This document shows positions 8,011-16,948 of a stretch of 64,000 nt of DNA, piece by piece. Source of the stretch: Inquilinus sp. Marseille-Q2685. Lineage in GTDB: Bacteria; Pseudomonadota; Alphaproteobacteria; DSM-16000; Inquilinaceae. Within the stretch, counting starts at the first letter, position 1. The number at the start of each line of letters is the position of its first letter. A program made the position numbers and the translations under genes. The DNA lies in contig NZ_CAKAKL010000001.1 in assembly GCF_916619195.1 (NCBI RefSeq), forward strand, positions 1 through 64,000. Direction: 5' to 3'. Below the pieces are notes generated by a model. The model saw nothing but the letters and a program-made list of their open reading frames with translations, did no database searches and was not told the origin of the DNA.

Positions 8011-8996
8011 CAAAATCTCACCTCGCGCCGCTCCTCGGCGGAGCGCAGCGCCGCCAGGGCCAGGTGCAGCGACCGGGCGCCGTCGCGGATCGGGGTGCGG
8101 GCCGGGCAGCCGCTGCGGATGGCGTCGACAAGGTCGAGAAGCTGGGCGGCGAAGACGTCGCGGTCGCCGGCGATGCGTTCCGCCGCCGGTTCGCCCTCTG
8201 TGCGGGTGAGCGTCGCGGTGTTCCAGTCGGTGAAATGGCCGGTCATCCGCTCCGCCACCAGATGGATCTCCTTCTCCCAGCGGCCGGGTACGGCGCCGTT
8301 GGTGGCGTTCAGGAGCGCGACGCGGCCGTCGTCATAGCCCAGCAGCATGGCGCTCAGATCGTCGCTGTCGTAGCGCTCGACCCCGCGGTGGAAGAAGGTC
8401 GCGGTGCGGGCATAGACCGTCGCCGGGTCGCCCAGCAGGTAGCGCGCCAGGTCGATCATGTGGATCAGCTGCTCCACCATCTGCCCGCCGGATTTCGCCT
8501 TCTCCCGCCACCAGGGCGCGTGCAGCGCGTTGCAGTGGAAGCGGGCGGAATAGAGGCCGGGGCGGCCGGTCTCGCCGGCGGCGGCCAGCTCCGCCCAGCG
8601 CTCGACCGCGGCGCCGAAGCGGCCCATGAAGCCGACCTGGGTCGTGATCCCGGCGGCCTCGGCCGCCGCCACCATGCGGTCGGCATGGCCACCGTCCAGC
8701 GCGATCGGCTTCTCCAGCAGCAGGTGGATGCCGCGCCGCGCGGCGCTCTCGACCTCGTCGGAATGGGCGAAGGGGGGCAGCGCGACGATCAGGATGTCGA
8801 GCTCCGCCTCGTCCAGCATGCGCTCGCGGTCGGCATAGGCCCGGCCGCCATGCGCGGCGGCGAAGACGGCGGCCTTGTCCGGATCGCGGCCGCAGCAGGC
8901 GACCAGCGTCGCCGCCTCCGGATGCGCGGCGATCGCCGCGGCGTGGCGGGCGGCGATGCCGCCGGCGCCGAGGATGCCGACGCGCAGCGGCGTCAT
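8010..8996 (-). CDS. Gfo/Idh/MocA family NAD(P)-dependent oxidoreductase
   Basis: A 328-residue sugar dehydrogenase-like protein. The Rossmann motif GILGAGGIAARHA sits at residues 7-19, and the family signature LLLEKPIALDGGHADRM at about 92-108 carries the catalytic-site Lys of the EKP motif. The C-terminal half is the alpha/beta substrate domain, with GGQMVEQLIHMIDLARYLLGD providing the usual H-x(2)-D-x(2)-RYLLG block. Members oxidise or reduce sugars, inositols and amino-sugars. It is coupled on both sides: its start overlaps the MDR dehydrogenase stop by 4 nt (ATGA), and its stop overlaps the GH36 start. It probably acts on the sugar released by the operon glycosidases. Confidence 0.88.
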   Translation of the reverse strand: MTPLRVGILGAGGIAARHAAAIAAHPEAATLVACCGRDPDKAAVFAAAHGGRAYADRERMLDEAELDILIVALPPFAHSDEVESAARRGIHLLLEKPIALDGGHADRMVAAAEAAGITTQVGFMGRFGAAVERWAELAAAGETGRPGLYSARFHCNALHAPWWREKAKSGGQMVEQLIHMIDLARYLLGDPATVYARTATFFHRGVERYDSDDLSAMLLGYDDGRVALLNATNGAVPGRWEKEIHLVAERMTGHFTDWNTATLTRTEGEPAAERIAGDRDVFAAQLLDLVDAIRSGCPARTPIRDGARSLHLALAALRSAEERREVRF

Positions 8997-10042
8997 TCGT
9001 CGCCTCCGAAGGTCAGCACGGTCTGCAGCGTGTCCGGATCGCCGCGGTCCAGCCGCTCGAACAGCGCCGGCGCCTGCCGGAACGGCACCTCTTCCGTGAT
9101 CAGCGGCAGCAGGTCCAGCCGGCCCTCATGCTGCAGCCGCACCGCCGTCTGCCACAGCCGCGGCTTCGACCAGCGATAGCTCGCGCCGGGGGCGACGCCG
9201 GAGATCTGGGAGCAGACCAGCTGCACCCGGTTGTGGTGGAACTCCTCGCCCAGGAACAGGCCGCGCGCCTCGCCCTGGAAGAAGCCGAGGGCGACCACCC
9301 GCGCCGAATAGGCGACGGTGCGGATCGCCTCGGCGAGCGCGGCCGGGACGCCCGACACCTCGATCGCCACATCGGCGCCGCGTCCGCCGGTCTTCTCCTT
9401 GACGATCTCGGCGACCGAGCCGGCCGCGGGGTCCAGCGCCTCCGCCGCGCCCAGCCGCAGCGCCGTCTCGCGCCGCGACGCCACCGGGTCGACCGCGATC
9501 ACATGGGCGCCGGAGGCCTGCGCCGCCTGCGCCGCGATCTGTCCGGGCACGCCGAGGCCGAACACCACCACGACGTCGCCGATCCGGATCTCGGCGTCGT
9601 GCACGCCGTTCAGCGCCACGGCGCCGATATGCGAGAAGATGCCGATCCGCGGGTCGGCGCCTTCCGGCAGCAGCCGGCCGATCACGGCCTCGCGTGGCGC
9701 CACATGGTGGGTGCGGTGGCCCCAGGTGCCGTAGACGCGCTGGCCGGGCCGCAGGTCGGCGACGCCGCGGCCGACCTCGACGATCTCGCCGGCCTCCTCG
9801 TAGCCCAGGTTGCGCACCGGATAGTCCCAGCTCGGCGCGTCGGCGGCGCGGAACAGGCGGCTCGCCTCGTCCCAGCGCTTCGCCATGAAGGGGTTGGAGC
9901 CGCGGTACTGCGACAGCTCGGTGCCGGCGCTGACGCCGGAGAAGAGGGTGCGGATCCGCACCTCCTCCGGACCCAGGGGCGGGTGGTCGAAGGTCTCGAA
10001 ATCCAGCGTGCGCGGGCCGCGCAGCAGCAGGGCGGCCGGCAT
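8993..10042 (-). CDS. Zinc-type medium-chain dehydrogenase (MDR), Cys-to-Ser variant
   Basis: A 349-residue MDR dehydrogenase/reductase. The GroES-like N-terminal domain is followed by the Rossmann domain with VVVFGLGVPGQIAAQAAQ (about residues 165-182). At the position where catalytic-zinc ADHs have CGICGTD, this protein reads SGVSAGTE, so the usual first Cys ligand is Ser. The four-Cys structural zinc lobe is also absent. The GYEEAGEIVEVG and GDVV blocks are intact. Such SxxSAGTE MDR proteins are often paired with Gfo/Idh/MocA proteins, as here (4-nt overlap). The redox substrate is unknown. The start at ATG 10042 lies 2 nt after the upstream hydrolase gene stop. Confidence 0.82.
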   Translation of the reverse strand: MPAALLLRGPRTLDFETFDHPPLGPEEVRIRTLFSGVSAGTELSQYRGSNPFMAKRWDEASRLFRAADAPSWDYPVRNLGYEEAGEIVEVGRGVADLRPGQRVYGTWGHRTHHVAPREAVIGRLLPEGADPRIGIFSHIGAVALNGVHDAEIRIGDVVVVFGLGVPGQIAAQAAQASGAHVIAVDPVASRRETALRLGAAEALDPAAGSVAEIVKEKTGGRGADVAIEVSGVPAALAEAIRTVAYSARVVALGFFQGEARGLFLGEEFHHNRVQLVCSQISGVAPGASYRWSKPRLWQTAVRLQHEGRLDLLPLITEEVPFRQAPALFERLDRGDPDTLQTVLTFGGDE

Positions 10043-10044
10043 GG

Positions 10045-11325
10045 TCAGGCGGCCCGCTTCCGCACCAGCTCGGCGACCATGGCGGCGGTCCAGGTGAAGT
10101 TGCCGCCGCCCAGCCCCTCGCCGGTCACAGGGTCGTAGTATTCGGCGAAGCCGCCCTCGATCAGCCGCAGGCTGTCCTGATGCACGGCGTCGGCGGCCTC
10201 GGCCAGGCCGCAGCGGGCCAGGCCGTCGGCGACCAGGTAGTTGACGATCAGCCACACCGGGCCGCGCCAGTAGCGCTTCGGCTCGAAGCGCGGATCGGCC
10301 GGGTCGTGGCTGGCGATGCCGAAGCGGGTCTGGCCGCGCCATTCGGCGATGCGGGCGGCCAGGGCGCGCTGCCGCTCCGGCGTGCCGAGGCCCGCGAACA
10401 GCGGCAGCAGCCCGCCCACGGTGCGGCTCTCGATCAGTTCTCCGGTCACACGGTCGAGGCAGAGATACTGGCCGTGCTGCTCGCTCCACAGCCGCTCGAA
10501 GGCGGCGCGGGCCTTGACGGCCCGGGCCCGTGCGGCGGCGGCAAGCCCCGTCATTCCGAAGGTTTCGCCCAGCGCCGCGATGTCCTCGTCGGAGCGGATC
10601 AGGATGGCGTTGAAGCCGGGGTCGACGACCCGGAAGGGCGAGGCGTCGTGCAGCTTCGCATTATCCCAGCCGAGGCCGCGGAAGCGCTGCACCAGCCACA
10701 GATAGCGGTCGTATTCCGCCTTGTGCGGACGCTGCGAGGGATCGACATGGCTGGTGTCGCGGCGCTGATAGGGCTCGACCCCGTCGGTCGGCACCCGCGC
10801 CAGGGCGGCATCCCAGTCGCAGGAATTGTCGCGGCCGGATTCCCAGGGGTGCAGCAGGGCGACCAGCCCGGTGCCCTGCGGGTCGCGGGCGGCGTAGAAC
10901 CAGCGGTGCCAGGCATCGGCCGCGCCGATCAGCATCCGCGCCTTCTCCTCGGCCAGCACCTTGTCCCTGGCCTGCTCGTACAGGCGCCGCAGCACGAAGC
11001 CCATCACCGGCGGCTGGGTGATGCCGGAGGTCGGGGTCGGCCGGCCGGTCCGCCAGACGTCCGGGCCCGGGAAATACCCGTCGTCATGCACATGGAAGAC
11101 GATGTGCGGGATCATCCCGTCCGGCCACTGGTGCTCGGCCAGGGTCTCGATCTCGGTCCAGGCCCGGGCCTCGTCGATATGCCGCTGGCCCAGCGCGGTC
11201 AGGCAGGAATCCCAGTTCCACTGGAACGGGTACAGGCCCTTGGTCGGCACGGTGTAGGTGCCGCGGTCGTTCTCGGACAGAACGGTCGCCGCCCGTTCGA
11301 ATGCGGTGCTGTCGTCGAAGGTCAC
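10045..11325 (-). CDS. GH63/MGH-like (alpha/alpha)6 glycoside hydrolase
   Basis: This 426-residue cytoplasmic protein resembles mannosylglycerate hydrolase and GH63 or glycogen-debranching-type (alpha/alpha)6 barrels. Family-like blocks include KGLYPFQWNWDSCLTALGQ near the N-terminus (the WDS motif with the candidate acid Asp), HPWESGRDNSCDWDAAL in the middle, and KRYWRGPVWLIVNYLV plus FAEYYDPVTGEGLGGGNFTWTAA near the C-terminus. Translation probably starts at the GTG at 11325, which has GGAG upstream. It lies between the ABC ATPase and the MDR gene in the same operon. Together with the GH36 enzyme it suggests intracellular breakdown of an imported alpha-glycoside. The exact linkage is not predictable. 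Confidence 0.75.
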   Translation of the reverse strand: MTFDDSTAFERAATVLSENDRGTYTVPTKGLYPFQWNWDSCLTALGQRHIDEARAWTEIETLAEHQWPDGMIPHIVFHVHDDGYFPGPDVWRTGRPTPTSGITQPPVMGFVLRRLYEQARDKVLAEEKARMLIGAADAWHRWFYAARDPQGTGLVALLHPWESGRDNSCDWDAALARVPTDGVEPYQRRDTSHVDPSQRPHKAEYDRYLWLVQRFRGLGWDNAKLHDASPFRVVDPGFNAILIRSDEDIAALGETFGMTGLAAAARARAVKARAAFERLWSEQHGQYLCLDRVTGELIESRTVGGLLPLFAGLGTPERQRALAARIAEWRGQTRFGIASHDPADPRFEPKRYWRGPVWLIVNYLVADGLARCGLAEAADAVHQDSLRLIEGGFAEYYDPVTGEGLGGGNFTWTAAMVAELVRKRAA

Positions 11326-11365
11326 GGCTGGGCTCCGGTAAGGCTCGGGAAGGAGGGAAGGGGGA

Positions 11366-12406
<1,041 letters not shown>

Positions 12407-12420
12407 GGTCGGAACTCCGG

Positions 12421-13269
12421 TCAGCGGTTGGCGATGCCCCAGAGGGAGAACAGGTACTTGCGGATCAGGAACAGGAAGACCAGCGCGGGGACGACCAGCA
12501 CCAGCGCCCCGGCGAATTTCAGGGGCAGGGGCGAGACGTCCAGGCTGGTCAGCAGGAAGGCGGTCAGGGTCTGGTTCTGCACGGTCAGCACCGAGGCGGC
12601 GAACACCTCGTTCCAGGAGGTGACGAAAGCGAAGACGCCGGAGGCCGCGATGCCGGGCAGGGCCAGCGGCACGACGATCTTGAGGAAAGCCTGGAAGCGG
12701 GTGCAGCCCAGCGTCCAGGCCGCCTCCTCCAGCTCCACCGGGATGCTGGTGAACAGCGAGAAGGTGATCAGGATGGCGAAGGGCAGGGCCAGCACGGTGT
12801 GCACCAGCGCCAGGCCCCAGATCGTGTCGTCGAGGCCGGTGCGGATGTAGAACACCGCCAGCGGCAGGGCCAGGAGCGGCAGCGGGAAGGCCCGGGTCAT
12901 CAGCACCAGCAGGCGGAAGCTGCCCTTGCCGCGGAAGCGGAAGCGCGCCAGGGCGTAGCCGGCCGGGGCGCCGATGCCGATGGACAGCAGCATGGTCAGC
13001 CCGGCGACCAGTATGGAGTTCAAGAGCGCCCGGGCGACGCCGGCGTAGTTCCAGAAGAAGGACAGGCTGTCGAAATCGAAGGTCGGGACGAAGGCCTTGG
13101 GCCAGCCCGTCACCGCCTCGCGCGCGTTGAAGGCGTTCACGGCCAGCAGGTACAGCGGCACCAGCACCCACAGGCACAGGACGATGGTCGAGAGACGGAT
13201 GCCCCAGCGGCTCGGCGCTTCGGTCCCTGCGGCCGGGATGGCGACGGTATCGGGGGTGGTCGCGGTCAT
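12421..13269 (-). CDS. Carbohydrate ABC transporter permease (MalG-like)
   Basis: A 282-residue inner-membrane permease with six predicted helices. The conserved cytoplasmic EAA loop reads EEAAWTLGCTRFQAFLKIVVPLALPG, where the ATPase docks. An N-terminal helix (IRLSTIVLCLWVLVPLYLLAVNAF) precedes the core. The start ATG overlaps the stop of the partner permease by 4 nt (ATGA), so the two are coupled. With its partner, the ATPase and the upstream binding protein it forms a complete CUT1-type importer. Confidence 0.92.
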   Translation of the reverse strand: MTATTPDTVAIPAAGTEAPSRWGIRLSTIVLCLWVLVPLYLLAVNAFNAREAVTGWPKAFVPTFDFDSLSFFWNYAGVARALLNSILVAGLTMLLSIGIGAPAGYALARFRFRGKGSFRLLVLMTRAFPLPLLALPLAVFYIRTGLDDTIWGLALVHTVLALPFAILITFSLFTSIPVELEEAAWTLGCTRFQAFLKIVVPLALPGIAASGVFAFVTSWNEVFAASVLTVQNQTLTAFLLTSLDVSPLPLKFAGALVLVVPALVFLFLIRKYLFSLWGIANR

Positions 13270-14114
13270 CGCACCGCCTCCTTCTTCTCGCCCAGCGCCC
13301 ACAGGAAGAAGAGGGTGAAGGCGATCGATATGCCGAGGATCACCATGGCGTAGGCCGAGGCCCCGGCGCGGTCCTGCAGCGCGAACTGCCAGTTGAAGGT
13401 CTCGCCCATCAGGATCGGCAGGTTGTTGCCGGCCAGCACCAGGACGATGGCGAACACCTCGAAGGCCAGGATGGTGCGCAGGATCAGCGCGGTCTGCAGG
13501 CTGGGCCGCAGCAGCGGCAGGGTGATCCGGACGAAGCGCTTCCACGGGCCGGCGCCGAACACCTCCGCCGCCTCGTAGTATTCCTTCGGGATCAGCGACA
13601 TGCCGGCCACCAGGATCACCAGCACGATGGCGGTGGCCCGCCACAGCTCGGCGATGATGATGGCGACGAATAGGGCGACGATGCTCTGGTAGCTCAGCAG
13701 CAGTTTCGGGCCCGGGATCAGGCCGACGTAATAGAGCACGCTGTTGAGGAAGCCGTTCTGCTCCAGGATGGCCAGCCAGATCAGCCCGGCGGCGAGGTCG
13801 GAGATGCCGAGCGGGATGGTGAAGATGTACAGCGCCACGTCGCGGCCGCGCTTCAGCGCCATCACCAGGCTGGCCATGGCCAATGCCAGGGCGATCTGCA
13901 GCGGCACCAGGATCAGCGTCAGCACGAAGGTGTTGCGCACCGAGGGCCAGAACTTCCAGTCGGCGGCGATCGACCGGAAGTTGCCGAAGGAGATCTGGCC
14001 GTACTGGGTGAAGGCCTCGACCGCCACCTGGCCGAACGGCACCAGGAAGAAGCCGACCAGGAACACGGTGGCCGGGGCCAGCAGGATGTAGGGCAGGAAG
14101 CGGGCGTCGCTCAT
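13266..14114 (-). CDS. Carbohydrate ABC transporter permease (MalF-like)
   Basis: A 282-residue permease with six predicted membrane segments, beginning LPYILLAPATVFLVGFFLVPFGQV. The EAA loop is YEAAEVFGAGPWKRFVRITLPLLRPSL. It pairs with the downstream MalG-like permease (4-nt overlap). It is separated from the binding-protein gene by a 268-nt gap holding an inverted pair of C-rich repeats, which could attenuate transcription after the abundant binding protein. Confidence 0.92.
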   Translation of the reverse strand: MSDARFLPYILLAPATVFLVGFFLVPFGQVAVEAFTQYGQISFGNFRSIAADWKFWPSVRNTFVLTLILVPLQIALALAMASLVMALKRGRDVALYIFTIPLGISDLAAGLIWLAILEQNGFLNSVLYYVGLIPGPKLLLSYQSIVALFVAIIIAELWRATAIVLVILVAGMSLIPKEYYEAAEVFGAGPWKRFVRITLPLLRPSLQTALILRTILAFEVFAIVLVLAGNNLPILMGETFNWQFALQDRAGASAYAMVILGISIAFTLFFLWALGEKKEAVR

Positions 14115-14195
14115 GGCGGGCTCCGTCGGTCAGGCGCGGCGGGGTGGGGCAGGCCGATGGTCAGGCCATCAATCAAAGCGGCCCCAGCCTTCCAC

Positions 14196-14360
14196 TCTCC
14201 CCCTCCCCTCGCGGGAGGGGGTAGGGGGAGGGGGTATCGATCGAAGAGAGCCGATGTCTGATCGTCCAGGACAACGACCGGGTTACAACACCCGTTCGGC
14301 ATCGGTGCCGGCGGCGCCAAACCCCTCCCCCTAGCCCCCTCCCGCAAGGGGAGGGGGAGG
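14196..14360. repeat. Inverted pair of C-rich palindromic repeats inside operon
   Basis: Two copies of the CCCCTCC family (14196-14235 and 14319-14360) lie in opposite orientations about 85 bp apart, so each can fold alone and the pair can also fold together. They fill most of the gap between the binding protein and its first permease. No gene is visible in this 268-nt gap. Such structures often stabilise the upstream binding-protein mRNA, which would fit here. Confidence 0.65.
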
Positions 14361-14382
14361 ATGAAAATCATGGCCCCGGCCA

Positions 14383-15657
14383 TCACTGCACCTTGCACGG
14401 ACCCGTCCCGACCGGGTCCGGCGCCCAGCACGGGGCGTTCTTCTCGTCGAAGATCGCCTGCAGCGCCTGGGCCTGCTGGTCCAGCACCTCGCGCACGTCC
14501 TGGCCGGACAGCACGATGCGCTGGAAGGTGTCGCTGAACACCTTGTTGTAGCGGCCGCCGGCGTCGCCCAGCCCCATCGGCAGCAGCACCGGCAGGGAAT
14601 CCTTGGCCGCGCTCTGCGCCGCCACCACCGGCTGCAGCATCCTGATGCTGGTCGGCACGTCCTCCGGCAGCTTGACCTCGACCACCGGGAAGAATCCCGT
14701 CGCCTTCATCGTCGCGATCTGGTTCTCCGGCTTCTCCATATGCGCGACCAGGGCCTTCGCGTCCTCCGGCGCGTTGCTGGTCTTCGGGATGCCGATGCCG
14801 GTCAGCACCGGCATGTGGCCGCGCCCGGCCGGGCCGGCCGGCACCGGGAACACCACGAACTCGTCCGGCTTCTGGTTCAGCGCGTCCTTCAGCCGGGCGA
14901 CATGGTCCCAGGCGACCCAGACCTCGCCGGTCAGCAGCGGCTCCTGCATGAAGGCGTAGCCGGTCGAGGCCGGGGTGACCGAGGTGGTCCAGAAGTCGCG
15001 GAACGAGGTCCACATCCGCTCGGCCTCGGGCGACTTGAACTTCACCACGGGCGAGCCGGTGTAGGACGGGTACAGATAGCCCTGGAAGAAGCGGTGCATC
15101 AGCCCCTTCGGCCCGGCCGGGAAGCCGATCTTGGGCGATCCGGCGGCCTCGGCCATCGCCTTGCCCCAGGCGGCCAGCTGGTCGTAGGTCAGGGCGTTGA
15201 TGTCGGCGCCCTGCGGCAGGTACTGCAGCGCCTGCCTGTTGGCGACCATGACGTAGGTCGCCTGCATCCAGGGCAGGTATTTCTGCTCGGCCGTGCCGAG
15301 CTTGCCGAGGTCGAGATAGGCCTTGTTGATCGCGCCGTCGGGCACGATGCCAGACAGGTCCACCAGCCCGTCCGGGACGCTGGCGAACTCGCCGTGCAGC
15401 CCGCCGATCACGGTGATGGCGCCGGACCCGGCCTTCAGCTCGGCCTGGATGCGGGTCATGAACGGCCCCGGCTCCTGCGCCGAATAGGTCACCGGCTTGC
15501 CGAAGCCGGCCAGGACGCTCTCGCGCATCGCCTGCGATTCCTCGACCGGCGTGGCCTGGGTCGACCAGAAGAGGATGTCCTGGGCGCCGGCGGTGCCGGC
15601 CAGGCCGAGGCCGAGCAGGCCGGCGGCGACGGCGGCGGCTGTGGTCCGGATGGGCAT
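14383..15657 (-). CDS. ABC transporter extracellular sugar-binding protein
   Basis: A 424-residue binding protein. The signal peptide MPIRTTAAAVAAGLLGLGLA with cleavage after GTAGA leads into QDILFWSTQATPVEE. The ITVIGGLHGEFASVPDG region and the later LTGEVWVAWDHVARL block are as expected for family-1 solute-binding proteins. Two cysteines near the C-terminus (NAPCWAPDPVGTGPCK) could form a disulfide. The start ATG has GAGGGAGGACAG upstream. It lies directly after the LacI regulator and ahead of the permeases. Ligand unknown, probably an alpha-glycoside given the operon glycosidases. Confidence 0.9.
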   Translation of the reverse strand: MPIRTTAAAVAAGLLGLGLAGTAGAQDILFWSTQATPVEESQAMRESVLAGFGKPVTYSAQEPGPFMTRIQAELKAGSGAITVIGGLHGEFASVPDGLVDLSGIVPDGAINKAYLDLGKLGTAEQKYLPWMQATYVMVANRQALQYLPQGADINALTYDQLAAWGKAMAEAAGSPKIGFPAGPKGLMHRFFQGYLYPSYTGSPVVKFKSPEAERMWTSFRDFWTTSVTPASTGYAFMQEPLLTGEVWVAWDHVARLKDALNQKPDEFVVFPVPAGPAGRGHMPVLTGIGIPKTSNAPEDAKALVAHMEKPENQIATMKATGFFPVVEVKLPEDVPTSIRMLQPVVAAQSAAKDSLPVLLPMGLGDAGGRYNKVFSDTFQRIVLSGQDVREVLDQQAQALQAIFDEKNAPCWAPDPVGTGPCKVQ

Positions 15658-15721
15658 TCCTGTCCTCCCTCTTTGTCTGCGGCCGGCCTCGGGACGCCGG
15701 TCCGGTTCACGCCGAACCTGG

Positions 15722-16783
15722 TCACACAGGCCGAGCGCGTTTCCGTGGCTTCGGGGCCGGGCCGTGGCTGGCCCGGGCGACGAACCTCGCCTCGACCAGG
15801 CGAGGCTGCACGCCGTCCGGCCCCTTCTCGATGGCGTCGACCACCATGTCGGCGATGAAGGCGGCGCTGCGCTCGATATCCTGGGCGAAGGTCGACAGGG
15901 GCGGCCGGGCATAGGCGGCGATCGGCACGTCGTCGAAGCCGACCACCGACAGGTCGCCGGGGATGCTCAAGCCGGCCTCCTGCGCCGCTTCCGTCACCGC
16001 CAGCGCCAGCCGGTCGGTCATGCCGATGATGGCGGTGGGCCGCGGAGCCTGGGCGAACAGGCGCTGCGACGCGGCGATGGCGGCGGCGTTGTCGGCGACC
16101 GGCACCGCCGGCAGCCGGTCCGGCGCCAGGCGGATACCGTGTCCGGCCAGGGCGGCCTCGAAGCCGCGCCGCCGGAACGCGGCGTAGCTGTAGGGCTCGC
16201 CCGGTCCCAGCAGCGCGAACTCCCGGTGGCCCAGCGCGTGCAGCCGGTCGACGAGGTCGGCGAAGGCGGCCTCGCCGTCGGTGTCGAACCAGGGATAGGC
16301 CGAAGGCGGGTCCAGCAGCCGGCCATGGGCGACGAAGGGGAAGCGGCGCTCGATCAGGTATCGCACCCGCGGATCGTCGCGGGTCACGCGGTTGATCACC
16401 ACGGCGTCGATATGACCGCCGTCGACGACATGCTTCAGCACGGTCAGGTCGTCCTGGCCGCGCGGCACGGCGGCCAGGAACAGGTCGCGGCCGCGCCCGG
16501 CCAGCCCGTCGGCGACGCCGGACAGGAACTGGCCGAGGAAATCGTCCATGAAGTTGTGCGCGCTGATCGGCAGCAGCACGGCGACGAAGTTGGTGCGGCC
16601 GGAGACCAGCATGCGGCCGATGCGGCTGGCGACATAGCCATGGGTGCGGGCGGCTTCCTCGACCCGGCGGCGGGTCTCGGCGCTGACGTCGGAATAGCCG
16701 GCGAGGGCGCGCGACACCGTGGTCGGCGACAGGCCGAGCTTCGACGCCAGTTCCTTCAGGCGGATCTGCCGCTTCGCCGTCAC
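15722..16783 (-). CDS. LacI family transcriptional regulator
   Basis: A 353-residue repressor. The N-terminal HTH reads IRLKELASKLGLSPTTVSRALAGYSDVSAETRRRVEEAARTHGYVAS, including the hinge helix that inserts into the operator minor groove. The rest is a periplasmic-binding-protein-like sugar domain (VAVLLPISAHNFMDDF, RPTAIIGMTDRLALAV, DLSVVGFDDVPIAAYARPPLSTFAQD). A GTG start at 16783 with GGGAGG upstream fits best. It heads the operon, and two CAAAACGTTTTG palindromes lie 32-76 nt upstream of its start, so it probably represses itself and the downstream transporter and catabolic genes until a sugar binds. Confidence 0.92.
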   Translation of the reverse strand: MTAKRQIRLKELASKLGLSPTTVSRALAGYSDVSAETRRRVEEAARTHGYVASRIGRMLVSGRTNFVAVLLPISAHNFMDDFLGQFLSGVADGLAGRGRDLFLAAVPRGQDDLTVLKHVVDGGHIDAVVINRVTRDDPRVRYLIERRFPFVAHGRLLDPPSAYPWFDTDGEAAFADLVDRLHALGHREFALLGPGEPYSYAAFRRRGFEAALAGHGIRLAPDRLPAVPVADNAAAIAASQRLFAQAPRPTAIIGMTDRLALAVTEAAQEAGLSIPGDLSVVGFDDVPIAAYARPPLSTFAQDIERSAAFIADMVVDAIEKGPDGVQPRLVEARFVARASHGPAPKPRKRARPV

Positions 16784-16814
16784 CCAGCAGGCCTCCCTGT
16801 CCCGCAATCGGGCT

Positions 16815-16859
16815 CAAAACGTTTTGGGTCGCGCTCAAATGATTCCCAAAACGTTTTGG
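16815..16859. promoter_or_regulatory. Tandem LacI-type operators (CAAAACGTTTTG x2)
   Basis: Two perfect 12-bp palindromes CAAAACGTTTTG lie at 16815-16826 and 16847-16858, the second extended to CCAAAACGTTTTGG. Centres are 32 bp apart, about three helical turns. The AACGTT core is typical of LacI-family operators, and the sites sit just upstream of the LacI gene. No other copy was noticed in the window. Confidence 0.8.
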
Positions 16860-16948
16860 AACTGTGCCGCGGATTCGAAATCCGGTCAAGGCCGTGCCCT
16901 ATCTGCTCCGTGGCGGCGATGGCTAAGGGCTGGCCTGCGATCCGGGCC

